Source: Gymnorhina tibicen
Lineage: Eukaryota; Chordata; Aves; Passeriformes; Artamidae
Assembly (NCBI GenBank): GCA_013399875.1
Contig: VXAZ01007995.1
Coordinates: 2,645,486 to 2,709,485, forward strand
Reading direction: 5' to 3'
Length of the DNA: 64,000 nt
Both the position numbers and the translations under genes were made by a program. Position 1 is the first letter of the stretch; the number at the start of each line of letters is the position of its first letter. The notes under the pieces are model-generated. The model was not told where the DNA came from. It worked only from the letters and a program-made list of their open reading frames with translations, and did no database searches. Positions 1-11,625 of this stretch are shown piece after piece.

Positions 1-2334
1 CTGTGACAGCTCTGAGTAGCAGTTGGAAGGCAGCCTGGGATTTCATTTAGAAGCATGAACCAGAAGAAAAAGAAAAAGAGAAAGGAGGGGGTCATTTTGC
101 TTGTTTTGATGCCCATGTGTCCCATTTTCAATTATCCCTCTCATCCACTCTCACTGGGATACAGTGAGATGCCTACAAATGAGCCATGAGAGAATTTCAA
201 AGGTTTGGATGCTCCATTCGTAAAAACTCAGTGCAAAAAACTATGCACCTCGTTGGGTCGTGAAACTTGACTTGAAATTGGCTGAGGACAAAATTTCCCT
301 TGGGGTTTTAGTATTTTGAAAAGCCTAAAAGATTTTGTGTACCTGATTAGGGGATAATTGTCTTCATGTTGTCAGATCTTGCCCCATAGATTCTGGACTT
401 TGCTTGGTAGGTATAACACCACCTACGCTTTAAATACATTCTAAAATAATGCAAGTTGGATTAGTTTTGTTTAGTCTTGGCCATCTAAAAGTTAGTCATC
501 TATTCTGGATTGGTGGCTTAGAGCTGGCTGTGGTCAGTGGGGCGTTCCCAGAAAGCGATTTGTATCATCCACAGTAAGTGGGCTAAGCTGCCATTTGAAC
601 AGATTTCTGTAACCCTGTTAACTTGGGGCTGGGGATGGAGTGAGATTTATCCTGCCTTTCTTAAGCTGTTTAACAAGAGTCAGGAGATCTGCTCTCCAGC
701 TGCCATATATTCACTGATACCCACGCATGTAGTTGTCAACAGTTGTACCAACTTACACTGACTGTGGATCAGGCCCTCTGGATTTTTTTTTTAATTTATT
801 CTTCTAAAAAGGGTATAATAATACCATATGTAGGTATCTAGGATCTAATTCTGGCTCAGTATCCATAAATGAATGGTCAGTCTGTTTACTTACTAGCAGT
901 GAAGTGTTCAAGAACATAGGAACTGCTACAGAGGACTAAACCAACATTCTTGTTTTGATTACTGATCTACTACTCTTTTATAAAATCTTCCCCCTCGGCC
1001 CCTGTCCCCTTGTAATGGGAATCCAACTGTTTTGCTGTCATTTGTCACAGTGTTTCTGCATCATTCCTCTTCCCCCATCTTTGCCCACGAGTGCCATGTA
1101 GTGTGCATACTGCATTTTGGCCAGGGCTGTCTATTGCCCTGAGTAGAACTCCTTTTAATTTCTCAAGATTAAAAGTTTCTAAAGATTTTGTTATCCCCTC
1201 AAACATGAGATCAGGCAGCACGGCACAGTGGATAAAGAAGAAAACAGGCTAAGGAGGTTGTTGTGATGTCAGATTTTGTCTCAAAGGTTAATGATCCTCC
1301 TTTGCTGAGCACTGTGGCCACAGCGATGGCTGCAGAGAATGTTTAGTGCCAGTGCAGAAAGGGCTTGTGCTGGCAAATTCAAGTCCAGACTTGTAATTCA
1401 GGGGGTGGGGGGGAAGTCAGAAGAGCTATGAACACAAATTTGGGGAGAGAGGATTTTTTTTTGTTTGAGAATTGTCCCAATTATTGTGCTGATCACCTCA
1501 GGTAAGCCACCTTTCAGTTTTCAGTGATGTGCTTGTGTATTGTTCATTACTGAAAAGCAGTTTCAAATTTTTCTGAAGGAGAAAGAAGTTGTTAGTTGGC
1601 CTTTTTTCTGCTTTACATCCTCTCTGAATCTCCTCCATCTGATAGTCATCTTGTCCAAACTGTCAGGGGGAGTAAAAGGCAAACAGGTTTTTTAGCCCAA
1701 ATAATATATTTGTGAGTTTTCCAGTTAAGCTTGAATATTGCATTCTGTGGAGTGGGGATGTATCTGTTGTGCTTTGGGCAAGCAGGGACCATTGGGTTTG
1801 CTTATTTCCCTCCCCACACAGACCAGTTAAGCTCTTCTGCTACACTGCAGAGAGTATCAACACTAATTTTGCCTTGGCTTGGCTAAACTTGCCTGTCCCA
1901 GCCCAGGGCAAGTTGTTTTTTTTGTATCTGAAGGTAATTTTGCTAACCTGGCAATCTGTGTCATTTACTGTTTAGTTCTGCCTCCATAACTGCCTGTGAG
2001 AAAACAGGGGTAAATTTGGAATTGGGTTCTCTTCTGATAAATAAGGCTTACTGAGATATCTGAAATCTTTATACCAGTTATCTTGGATCTTACATATTTA
2101 AATTTATTTCTTGTGAGGATGCATGGGGTTTGCACACATTACTTATGGCTGAAGGTCTGCCTGGACTTGCTGTAGGAATGACCTTGCTCAGAACGGTGAT
2201 GTTTCCCTTCCTGGCTGTAACCCAGCAAGGATGCATGCGGTCAGAATTAACCAAATATTTTGCTGCGTATTCCAGGGAGGGAGGTGATTTATTTACTTTT
2301 TGTGGAATCCTGATTTCTGACGCCGTCAGACAAA

Positions 2335-2430
2335 TGCAGAATGATCTTGGCTGATTCGCTCAATCCCCCTCTGCTCCTCGGTCTTAGTTGCAAAGTGAGA
2401 CTAATTCTGTGCACCTGCCTCACGGAACCA
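2335..2430 (+). repeat. MIR-like SINE remnant
   Basis: The segment runs in MIR order: a 'cttggctgattcgctcaat' stretch like the 'cttgggcaagtcacttaacc' box, then 'ctcctcggtcttagttgcaaagtgag' like 'cctcagtttcctcatctgtaaaatg', then 'cacctgcctcacgg' like the 'tacctacctcacagg' box. It is heavily diverged, as expected of a pre-avian SINE relic. Called by eye only. Confidence 0.5.
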
Positions 2431-4252
2431 TTGGAGGACATTCCATTAGTGCTTGTGAAATGCTCCAAGAAACTCCCTGAAAAGCAAACCATAGATGTCT
2501 GAATTTTAGGGGATTTGATTCAGCTCTTGAGGTACAAAGTCTTTGGTCCTGGAAATGAAGAACACCGTGTAGAATTGCAATGTCTGAATGCGAAATCTCC
2601 ATCCCTAGTCACAGGTTATGTGGATTTGTTCACAGTTTGACCTCTATTAACGTCGGATAGCTAGAAATAACCCAAATATCCCTGTCACAGCGTGAAACAG
2701 CCTGTCTGTTTGATCAGGTATTGCATCCTTGGGGCCTGAGGGGAGCATAACACATCCGTACATCTGTTAACTGCAGTGTGGATCTCCACAAGGGTAGGGA
2801 AAACGGGCAGCCCAAACTGCTGGACATGATTACAATGGCCAGGATAGTGGGGATGGCATGCATTTGTGCTTTCTACCTGGCTGGGATTTAGCACACAGTT
2901 AATTCCTCTAAAGGTAATTTTGACTTTTTTAGATGCATTTAATCTCTTTTTTTTTCTTTCCCACCCCTTCCCTACAGACAAATGTTTCTTCAGGGTTTGG
3001 GTTTTTTGTGCTGTTTGTTAGAACATGTTCTTTTTTGCCTCTGGCACTAGCATATGGATTTTCTATTTGTGTGACAAACAAGATAGCAGTTTACTTAGGA
3101 ATTCCTGTTCCACCTGTTGCTCGAGATCCCCAGCTTTAAATCTCACTCCTTAGCTGGAAATGTTTTCAGGCATCCACTGTGACACTTGATGATGTTACAA
3201 GAAATGTAAGAATTCAACCTGTGAGCTGCATAATTTCAAGTGGCTGTCCAGATAGCAGATCTTTCTTTTCTGTGGATTTTCCTATCACCTTGCATTGTGC
3301 TAAACAATAATGCTAATCCATTCAATCACCTTGAATATTTTGCTAATCTGTACTTATCTGTGAAACTATCTCCAGTAGTTAGATAGGAAATGCAGGCTGA
3401 GACCAGGCAAATACAAAGTGATTGTGATATTCTTTTTCTTTTGAAGGAAGCAATTGATGCCATCTCTCTTAAATGCACATGCTTTCTGATTTGATCTCAT
3501 GTTATTGATAATCACGGGCTATTTTTGTGCCCTGCTTTTGTTTAGGAGCCATCACAAATCAATCTCATGAATCTTGGTTCCTGTCCTGTGGCATTGGCAT
3601 TAGCACGTTTCTCTGCTCTGTGGCAATGACATTTGCATGTTATTCTTGTATTTAATCTGCTTTGTTGGATATTTTGCTCAGAATGTTTTTGCGGTGTTTT
3701 AACCTGTGGGGTTTATAGGATTTTATGGTGTTATTTATCTCAGTTCATGTATCTTTCATTCCACTATTAGCATATGTTTAGGAAGAAGGTGCAATAAATG
3801 GAAGAAGGCAACTGTGTCCTTCATTTGAATAAAACATAGGTTTGTATAAGAAGTTAATAAGAAATCATGTAGGGACATGGCCTAATTTTTGAAAGGATGT
3901 TTTGGAAAAAAAATTGTGCTATCTTCCTCCATCTGGATTTTCATCTGCCTTCTCATCATTTCTAATCCTGTTGCCAAAGCTGCTTTCTCAACTTTAAAAT
4001 CTTTCTGGAATTAAGTGGCTTCTGGATCTTGACAATGCAACATTTTGATGCATGTGTTTGTCACATCCTGATTAGATTGGTATAACTCCTGCTCTCCCAG
4101 GTCCCTCTCAAAACTCAATTCATAAACCAGAGTTTCATACAAGATGCTTCCACTAGGGTGATGAAACAGAGAAATTCAATCATACCACGCATAGGTTATC
4201 CATTTTCCAGAGGCTGATGGGAGAGATTGGATTTTCAAACCTCTTCTGGGCT

Positions 4253-4277
4253 GTTTTGTTTTGTTTTGTTTTGTTTT
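4253..4277 (+). repeat. (GTTTT)5 microsatellite
   Basis: Five uninterrupted copies of GTTTT. Such pentamers often arise from a poly(T)/poly(A) tail, but no adjoining retroelement body was recognised. Confidence 0.9.
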
Positions 4278-5449
4278 CTTTGCTTCTGTTCTTGTCTTCC
4301 AGGCTTCAATAAATTCTCTTTTAAAGTGGAGAAAGTAATTTCCATCTCTTCTTTTCCTGGCCATGAAACTATTCTTTCCATGGGCTTTGACTGCAGGTGA
4401 ACCATTTACATTTTGTAATCCTTGAATTTGTTTGCCTCCATGTTCTCTTTCAAGCCCATGCATGGACAGAGTGACCCATTTTTGTTTATTTGATAAATTC
4501 TTCCTTGTAAGTTTCAGATAGAGATACCACAACTTTCTTGGCAGGCATTTAGGTCAAGCCAGTGTAGAGGAATTTTTTGATTCTGAAGGTAGTGAATTGC
4601 TCTTTTCCCTACATGCCTCCAAGAATCACATTTCGTGAGCCTTACAAACATGAGGACTTGCATTTTTCTGTCAGAAGGCAACAAAAACCAACTTCTGAAC
4701 TACTCAAAGGTGGGAGCACTGGCTACTGAAACCAAAGAACTAAATGTGTGCACAGTGGAAGCCACAGCACTCAGATCCTAGTCCCGCCTTGAACAAACCG
4801 GGTAACAGTTCTGCTGAATAGTTTCCTTCCTTGCCTGACAAATACTGAAGTACTTTTCAGGGCCGAGTATGACTGCAGGGATTGATTTCTGAGCCCTGTC
4901 AGGAGGATGACATTGTGCAACTGCTAAAACAGCCAGAACCTGCACAGTTAATCATTGCTTTGTGATCTTTATGTGGTGTGGGATACAGCAAGCAAATGGA
5001 TAGATCAGCTGGGAAGATGAACTGTCTTCCTTTGTCCATTTACAGCTAAAATTAATGTTTACAAGAACCTGTAACAGAAGCAAACCATCTCCCTAATCAC
5101 TTCATATTCACTCCAAGATCACTGCACCCCCTTTAGCTAAAAGGTGTAGAAATGGGGCACCATCTCAGATGAATGTTTTGAGTTTTACTCCCATATCAGC
5201 TTGGATGCAGGCAGAACATGAATTTATGAAAAATAAAAGAGGGGAAAATATAAAATTCAAATAGACTTTGCAGGCTCATAAAGAGACTTAGCTCAGTGTG
5301 AGTTCTTTAGAAGCTATTTCTGCATCTTTCTCTAGAAACTTATTAGACTGTTCTTATTTTTCCAAAATATGTTCACTCATTCCAAATTTTGACTGAGATT
5401 TTGAAAGCTCATTTTTGTTAAGAAGAAAACAACATTTGACAGAGGTGGC

Positions 5450-5470
5450 TTTTTTTTTTTTTTTTTTTTT
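5450..5470 (+). repeat. Poly(T) tract, 21 bases
   Basis: An uninterrupted T run. It could mark the tail of a minus-strand retroposed sequence, but the following bases show no recognisable element. Confidence 0.9.
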
Positions 5471-6189
5471 ACAATCCTGGGGGGTGGCAGTGGATGAAGA
5501 GAATTGTTTTTGCAGACCCACTGAATGAATCAGGAAAGTTTCATCTTTGCTTCAAACTTTCCCAAGGCTTTAAACAGTTTTTGAAATGTTCTCTTTGCTC
5601 CAGGCTCCCTAGTTCTCAGTCTCCCTGTGTGTCTTGAGGACACTGTCAGTATCCCCCCTCCCACCCCTATATTTTGAGGATGAATTGTTTCATGTTTGTT
5701 TATGCTAAGCCATGAAAGCTTGAAATTGAAATTTGTTTGCTCCTCCGCTTCCCATTCATATATGTTCTCATTCATTGTACATTTTTGCTATAGGATTTTA
5801 TCTCAAGGGTGCTGAACTGTGTGAGGCTGCAAATGTGCAGAAAGAGAAATAAGTAATTCTGTGAGCCTGTGAAGTCGCCTGTCCCACAGCTGGGTTCTCT
5901 GGTGTCGACTGAGGTATAAGCAGCAAGTGAAACTTTCCCTGTGCCTAAGACTTTCACAGAATTAGAAAGAAAAAGTGTTTAATGTAGCCCTCTGGAGGTC
6001 TTTGGTCCATTCTCAAAGCAGGGCTAGCTTCAGTGTAGTGTTGGTTACTTAGGGCTTTCTACAGGCGAGATTTGAACATCTCCATGGATAAAAAGTCATA
6101 ATGTGGGAGGTTTTTTACCCTCACTTGGGTTCTCTGTTGCCTAATTAAAACTGACTTCATTATATAATCTTTTCAGTGGAGATTGAAAA

Positions 6190-6329
6190 CTGTGGATGTC
6201 CCATCCCTGAAAGTGCTCAAGGCCAGGCTGGATGGAGCTTTGAGGAACCTGGTCTAGTGAAAGGTGTCCCTGCCCCTGGCAGGGGGTTGGAACTAAAAGG
6301 TCTCTTCCAACCCAAATCACTCCATGATC
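6190..6329 (+). repeat. CR1 LINE 3' end, severely 5'-truncated, sense orientation
   Basis: The block 'gtgctcaaggccaggctgga', then 'tctagtgaaaggtgtccctg', 'cagggggttggaacta' and 'ctcttccaacccaaatcactccatgat' follows the CR1 3' UTR in order and orientation. It ends at the expected terminal octamer region with one partial copy (ccatgatc). A few dozen bases of the usual 'gatctttaag' segment are missing or altered. About 140 bp remain, so this is a dead 3' fragment, typical of CR1 insertions. Confidence 0.92.
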
Positions 6330-7892
6330 AGCTTCCACCTGAACTCTTTCTGGGTCTTTCTGTATAACAAATACCAGAAGATTTAGTTTGCCCTGGTGTT
6401 TTCATCTTCACCTCTTTTCTTCAGCTGTTACATGCCTTCACTAATTGTTGCATTCTTCTATACATCTCAGAAAAGGGTATAACAGTAATTTTTTCTTACA
6501 GTTTTTAACCCCATTTGTGTCTATTTTTGAGGGATAACAAAAAAAGAAGAAAATTATCCAAATCCCTGAAGGTTTAAATTTTTTGACTTTAATATTCTCA
6601 TCAGGATTCTCGAACTAATCTATCATTGCAATGAGATGTTTCTGTGCTCTGGAACCAAAATGTGTAGTTTCAGCTTGGCTTGTTATCAAATCCCATTCTG
6701 CTGGTGCGTTGCAGTGATTGATGGAAGTCACACTTTGAGTGCTTTACATTCCCATTCTTCTGCATCCAACAAGCATCCAAATCAGACAACTGACCCACGT
6801 CCCATGGGATGGCACCAAATCCCCTCACCCGTGGCTTTGAGTCAGGAAGAGGAGATGTCACGGAGTATGATGAGAACTGTCTCTTTGCCACGTAGCTTCC
6901 CTTCTGGGGTGTACAGTGTGCCCAACTGCTGGGACTGTGGAAAATTTAAAGCCCAAATGATTTTAGGTAGGAATTGGAAATGGACCAGAGACCACCATGC
7001 TGTCAAATAGTTCCTCATTCTCTGCGTTGTTCAGGCTGAGGCAACACCATGCAGCCAAGCTCAGGTGGTAAAACTCTGCCCTTTAAATTAACAAGTGATT
7101 GGGAAAGATCTGAACCTGATTTAACTCCCTTCTAAAGCATCTGGGCTTTTTATTGATTGCAATCTGAGACAGATCAGGGCTTTACAGCTTCTTTGCCATC
7201 TTCTGAAATGTTATGTGCCAAACAAGACACTGGTATTATTCCTGCTATGAAATGTTTGTTAGTTTATCACGGCAGTGATTCTGGGAAGAATATTTGCAAC
7301 ATCCTTCATTTCTGGTGGACTTTCCAAAGATGAAACAATCTGGAAGTTTTGATGTGGTTTTTTGTTTGGGTTTAGATTTTCTGGTTGTTGGCTTGGGGTT
7401 TTTTTAACTGATTTGGCCACGTTGTGCCTTTGCTAACAGAGTAGTCACCTGGCAGGTGTTAAAATAATCTAATAGAATAAGGTTAATCTTCTCTCTTTAA
7501 TTAGACAGCAATATGTAACACACCCAGCGGGCCAGATAACCTTGAAATTTAAAGTGAGAATAAAGCAGATTTGAGAGGAAAATATCTTTAGTCAGGGGCA
7601 GAAGAAACAAGAGGAAATGTTCACTGACATAACAGCACAACCCTACACAATCCCTCTTCTCCACCCAAACCCTTAGAGAAGGTTTCTCAAAAACTGGACT
7701 GGGCTATCTTATGCTTATCTTATCTTATATGCTCTTATAGGCGTTGCAGGATTGTTTGTTAGGTACAAACTTGTGCAGTTGTGTTGGAAATGAACCTCAA
7801 CAAAACTCGGGATCTGTCAGAAAACCTTTCTTTCATTCCATAAATCACTTAATCTCCATCTGTAGAACCTAATATATCCAATCACCGTAGCA

Positions 7893-8005
7893 CCAAAATA
7901 CTTTATACTCCTTCATGTATTTCCTCTCAAAACACCATGGAGGCTTTATAACTTTTTTTACAAGTGAAGAGCTGAGGCACTGCAGTTTAGACCTAGGTTA
8001 AATAA
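7893..8005 (+). repeat. MIR-like SINE remnant
   Basis: The order matches the MIR core and 3' half. 'ctcctt...caaaacaccatggaggctttataac' is like 'cctcacaacaaccctatgaggtaggt.ttat', 'tttacaagtgaagagctgaggcac' is like 'tttacagatgaggaaactgaggcac', and 'agacctaggttaaataag' is like 'agaggttaagtgacttg'. Divergence is high. Assigned by eye. Confidence 0.55.
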
Positions 8006-9779
8006 GAGGCAGTGACGTGGCAGTCTCATGATGTCACCCTAAGTGAACCATTGTGTCTTTGGCCCCTCTCCTGTCTTGTGGCACCTGGGGTTTTGTTCAG
8101 GGCTTTGCATTCAACTGCAAAACTTTCAATTAGTTGTGGTAAAGGGAGTGTCTGGCTAATGGACATGTCCCTGAGAAATACCCAAGTGTGTCAGAGCCTG
8201 TTAGCAAACATTATAGAAGGGAGCCTGCAGCCATGCTCTGGTTAAACTTTGCTTGTTAGGGTTCAGCCAGCAGTTTGGCAGTCCTGTGCTGCTTCCCTGT
8301 GGGCCAGCACACACCTTCTTGGCAGTTTTGATATCAGGTCAAACTCTGCCTCCAGGATATCCAAGAGGAAAAGGCCTTGGTGATGATGGAGATGGACGAT
8401 TTCTGGCTGAGTTCTGGCATGGCCTACTGAGGATGTGTGTGCAGGTCCTGGGTGGAACTAATCTGGTACCCTGTAATGTAGCAAAGTAATCATTTAATTC
8501 TATTCAGGATAGTACAGGCAATATCAGGTACAGTGCTAACCCCAACCACCACATATTACAGCAGGTTCTCAGACACAGCTGAATGCAGCAGTATCAGGAT
8601 ATAAAGCCAAGAAAAATGGCTGAATTAAGCTATTACTGAAACCCCCCCCAAACTCATTCATGATCCAGTAATGTCTTACCATTTTATAGCAATCTCTGAC
8701 TGCTCTAATTCCACAAACTTGGATGTTTCTAATATTCTGTCTACTTACATTGCCTTTTTTTTATCAGATTTGGAGAAGCCGTGAGTACAGTCAGCTTCAT
8801 CTCAAATCAGTGTTAGATGCTGGACATGTAACATGCTATGTAAACCCAAGTTCTCTTAAACAAAAGTCTTGTCCTTGGCCTCTCAGATAGAATGGTTCAA
8901 ATTAGTGGCTGTCTCTTATGTAAGCCAATTTTTGTCCCAATTGCTCTTTTATGAATTGGGGACAATGTGGTCGCCTCTTGTACCAGTGCTGTTGGGAAAA
9001 TTAGTCCATCAGTGCTTATAAAGCAGTTGTCTCCTGCAGTGCTGAGCACTTTAGAAAAGCCATGAAGAACTGAATAGCTCTGTCCTTGGAGCAGGGTTTG
9101 AGTAGCGTGCAGTAAGCAGGAGCCTAGGGTTGCATACTGAACAATGAGGAAAAGCCAAAATATTGAATAGTCCGCTCATTAATGAACAGTGCAGAGCCTG
9201 TGCACAGAATAAAGCGAGAGCCTGTGCAAAAGCACCCCCTGCTCCTGCAGTTAAAGGCTGTGTCACAATAATGACAAGCACAGGGCTGAAGGAAGTCTGT
9301 GTGTACCTGTGCAGCTGTGGCATGTCCAAACTCCTAAGAGCTCAGCGTTGTGACATTAAGGTTGGCTCCTTTGACTGCAACTCTCTGTGTGTAATGGGTC
9401 TGGTAGTAAGAGCTGAACCATCTTTTGGGGGTGTTCCTGTAATGCTGGTCTACACGGGGAACATGATGTGCCTTTCCTCTTTCCTAAAAGCGAGTAGAAT
9501 TCCAGATTTGTGTGCCAGGCAGTATGGGAAATGTATTTTAATACGCAGGAATATCATCCTACCACAGCTGGAGTATTCCCTAATTATTTTCAGATGTGTG
9601 CTGTGTGTCTGACTATTTGCACAGTCTGAGGAGGGAGAGAAGTGGGAAGAAAAGCACAATTCAAGAGGAGTCATGTCTCCACAAATGCTTACATGTGGTA
9701 TCAGCTGTTTTCTGTGAACCACTGTGATGATGAAACACTTATTTCCACCCAGCCTGCCCTCCAGGAACATAGACAGACC

Positions 9780-9799
9780 AAAAAAAAAAAAAAAAAAAA
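9780..9799 (+). repeat. Poly(A) tract, 20 bases
   Basis: An uninterrupted A run after 'acagacc'. No retroposed gene body or target-site duplication was recognised on either side. Confidence 0.9.
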
Positions 9800-10219
9800 T
9801 ACAAGTGGTTTAAAGAAGGGTTGCTTATCTGAAGGGAAACATTTGGTAGGAAGCAGAATTAGGACATTGTGGGGAAGTGTCAAGTAGATAGGGCAGGAGG
9901 GCCTAGAGGAGTTTGACTTGTTGACAGGGTGGGAGTCCAGTAAATGAAGCACACTTTAAAATTCTCTTTTTCAGTGGTTTGCAGCTTGTAATCCATGAGC
10001 AGGTGGCTTTTGGACAACATCAGAAAAGAAAGTTTATATAATACTGCATTATAGGCTACATATGTGAGATTTCTGAAGGGCCTGTGCATAGAGTGGAAAT
10101 ATTTTGGGACCCAAAAGTTGGAAAAAAACCCCTGTCTCCTGTGTCATTAAGTCAGTGATGTGTTTGGTTTTGAAAAGGCCAAACAATGAATCAGGCTTTA
10201 AAATGGAAGCACCGTAGGT

Positions 10220-10640
10220 GTTGCCAGTAACTTGTTTAAAACACCTGAGTGCCCAAGATTGGCGTGGCAGTGACTCAGATCCGGCTGGGAGCAGGAGTCT
10301 GAGAAAGCCTTCCCAGGGCGGGACAGATGGGACCTGCTCCTGCGGGGTTCATCTGGAGAGATCCTCACATGGGGACAGGCTCTTCCTGTGGGAGAGCTTT
10401 GCTAAACTGGGCTTGCCTCCCAGGGCAAGTGCTGGAAACCCTGTCCCACTGCAAACTGGGCTGGGCACAATGCAGATGTGAAAACACGCAGAGAGGGGGT
10501 GAGTCCTGTGATAGCTGCAGCGGTGAGAGAGCTGCACTAGTGAGGGGATCTTACCCTCTGACACCCCAGGCACGCTCACGGGGTGGAGTTCTCCTATCTG
10601 CAGGATGCGGTTTTATTTCCAGCATGCTGCTTTGTGCCCA
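10220..10640. other. GC-richer intronic block
   Basis: About 400 bp with more G+C and scattered CpGs than the neighbouring intron. Overlapping open frames occur on both strands, as expected when GC rises and stops become rarer. There is no TATA-type or other promoter signature I would stand behind, no splice-bounded exon, and no recognised repeat. Confidence 0.45.
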
Positions 10641-11334
10641 GGAATCCTTCTGGCATCACTGAGGACCCGGGGTGTGTAAGGAGAGTTAATACAAGAATTG
10701 AGATATATCGTGAAGATCGGAGCGTGCCCATGTCAGGAGGGAATGCGCATCCCTCTTGGTGTGTGTGCCTGTGACACCTAGTACCAGCCCTCAGAAATGC
10801 TTGTATTCATCAGATGGAGAAAATATCCCTTTGTGTTTATTCTTATTTAACATTGTTTACACAGAAAATGGAGAAACACATCTTTAACCGTCATGTACGA
10901 TTTAAAATTATGTCAGTACACCAGGCAGCGCTCATTCTGCAAACATCTACTCCACCATGTGGTCTCTGGTAGCTAATGCTGGTCTCTGCACGGCCAGCCC
11001 GCTCTGCCTGGAGCACACTGCAGTGGTTCTGTTAAATAGCCTTTGTGAAGGTTTCCGGAGCTCCAAATTAAAAATGCAGAAAGCCGGGGAGGAGGAGAGA
11101 GTTTTGAGAGCAGCGGTTCTCTGTAGCTGAAGCGTTAGGATGTCTTGCTACCTAATTGCTTTAGAATACGTGGGCTTGAATGAATCCTTTTTAATGAATA
11201 ATAGGCAAATGCATAAACCGCAAACCCCAAGCACCCAAACGGTGAAACGCACACTAATGAAGACCTGCCTTGGCTGGCAGGAGTGGAGCTGATTTGTAAA
11301 ACGCCGTGAATATATCAGTTTTGAAATGATATTT

Positions 11335-11625
11335 ATGAAAAGAAGCAAGCCTTCTGCGTGTTGCCCTTGTCTTTGCTCTCCGTCCTGCCGCACACCTGCT
11401 CCTCCTCCGTGCCACCGCCGGCTGCAGCCTCATGGCAGTCCCTGCTACAGCCCTGCCTTCGAGGAACTGCGGCGACAGAGACCAATTACCCTCTGTCCCC
11501 GCTCTCGCTGCAATGAGCCTGAGAGGGGGGAAATAAAGTGAGCGCTCCCCCTTCCCCGCTACCTTTTCAATTTCAAATCCTAACCCTGTTGGTAGTGCCA
11601 TTTGTGGGTTGGAACTCCCCGGCTT
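11335..11625. promoter_or_regulatory. CpG-enriched block, possible regulatory element
   Basis: Seen: a sharp rise in G+C and CpG density (for example 'ccaccgccggctgcag', 'cgaggaactgcggcgacag', 'ccccgctctcgctgcaatg') against AT-rich flanks. Both strands carry open frames here, which is a composition effect. Inferred: CpG retention in an intron can mark an enhancer, an alternative promoter or a noncoding RNA start. No transcript evidence is available in sequence alone. Confidence 0.35.
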
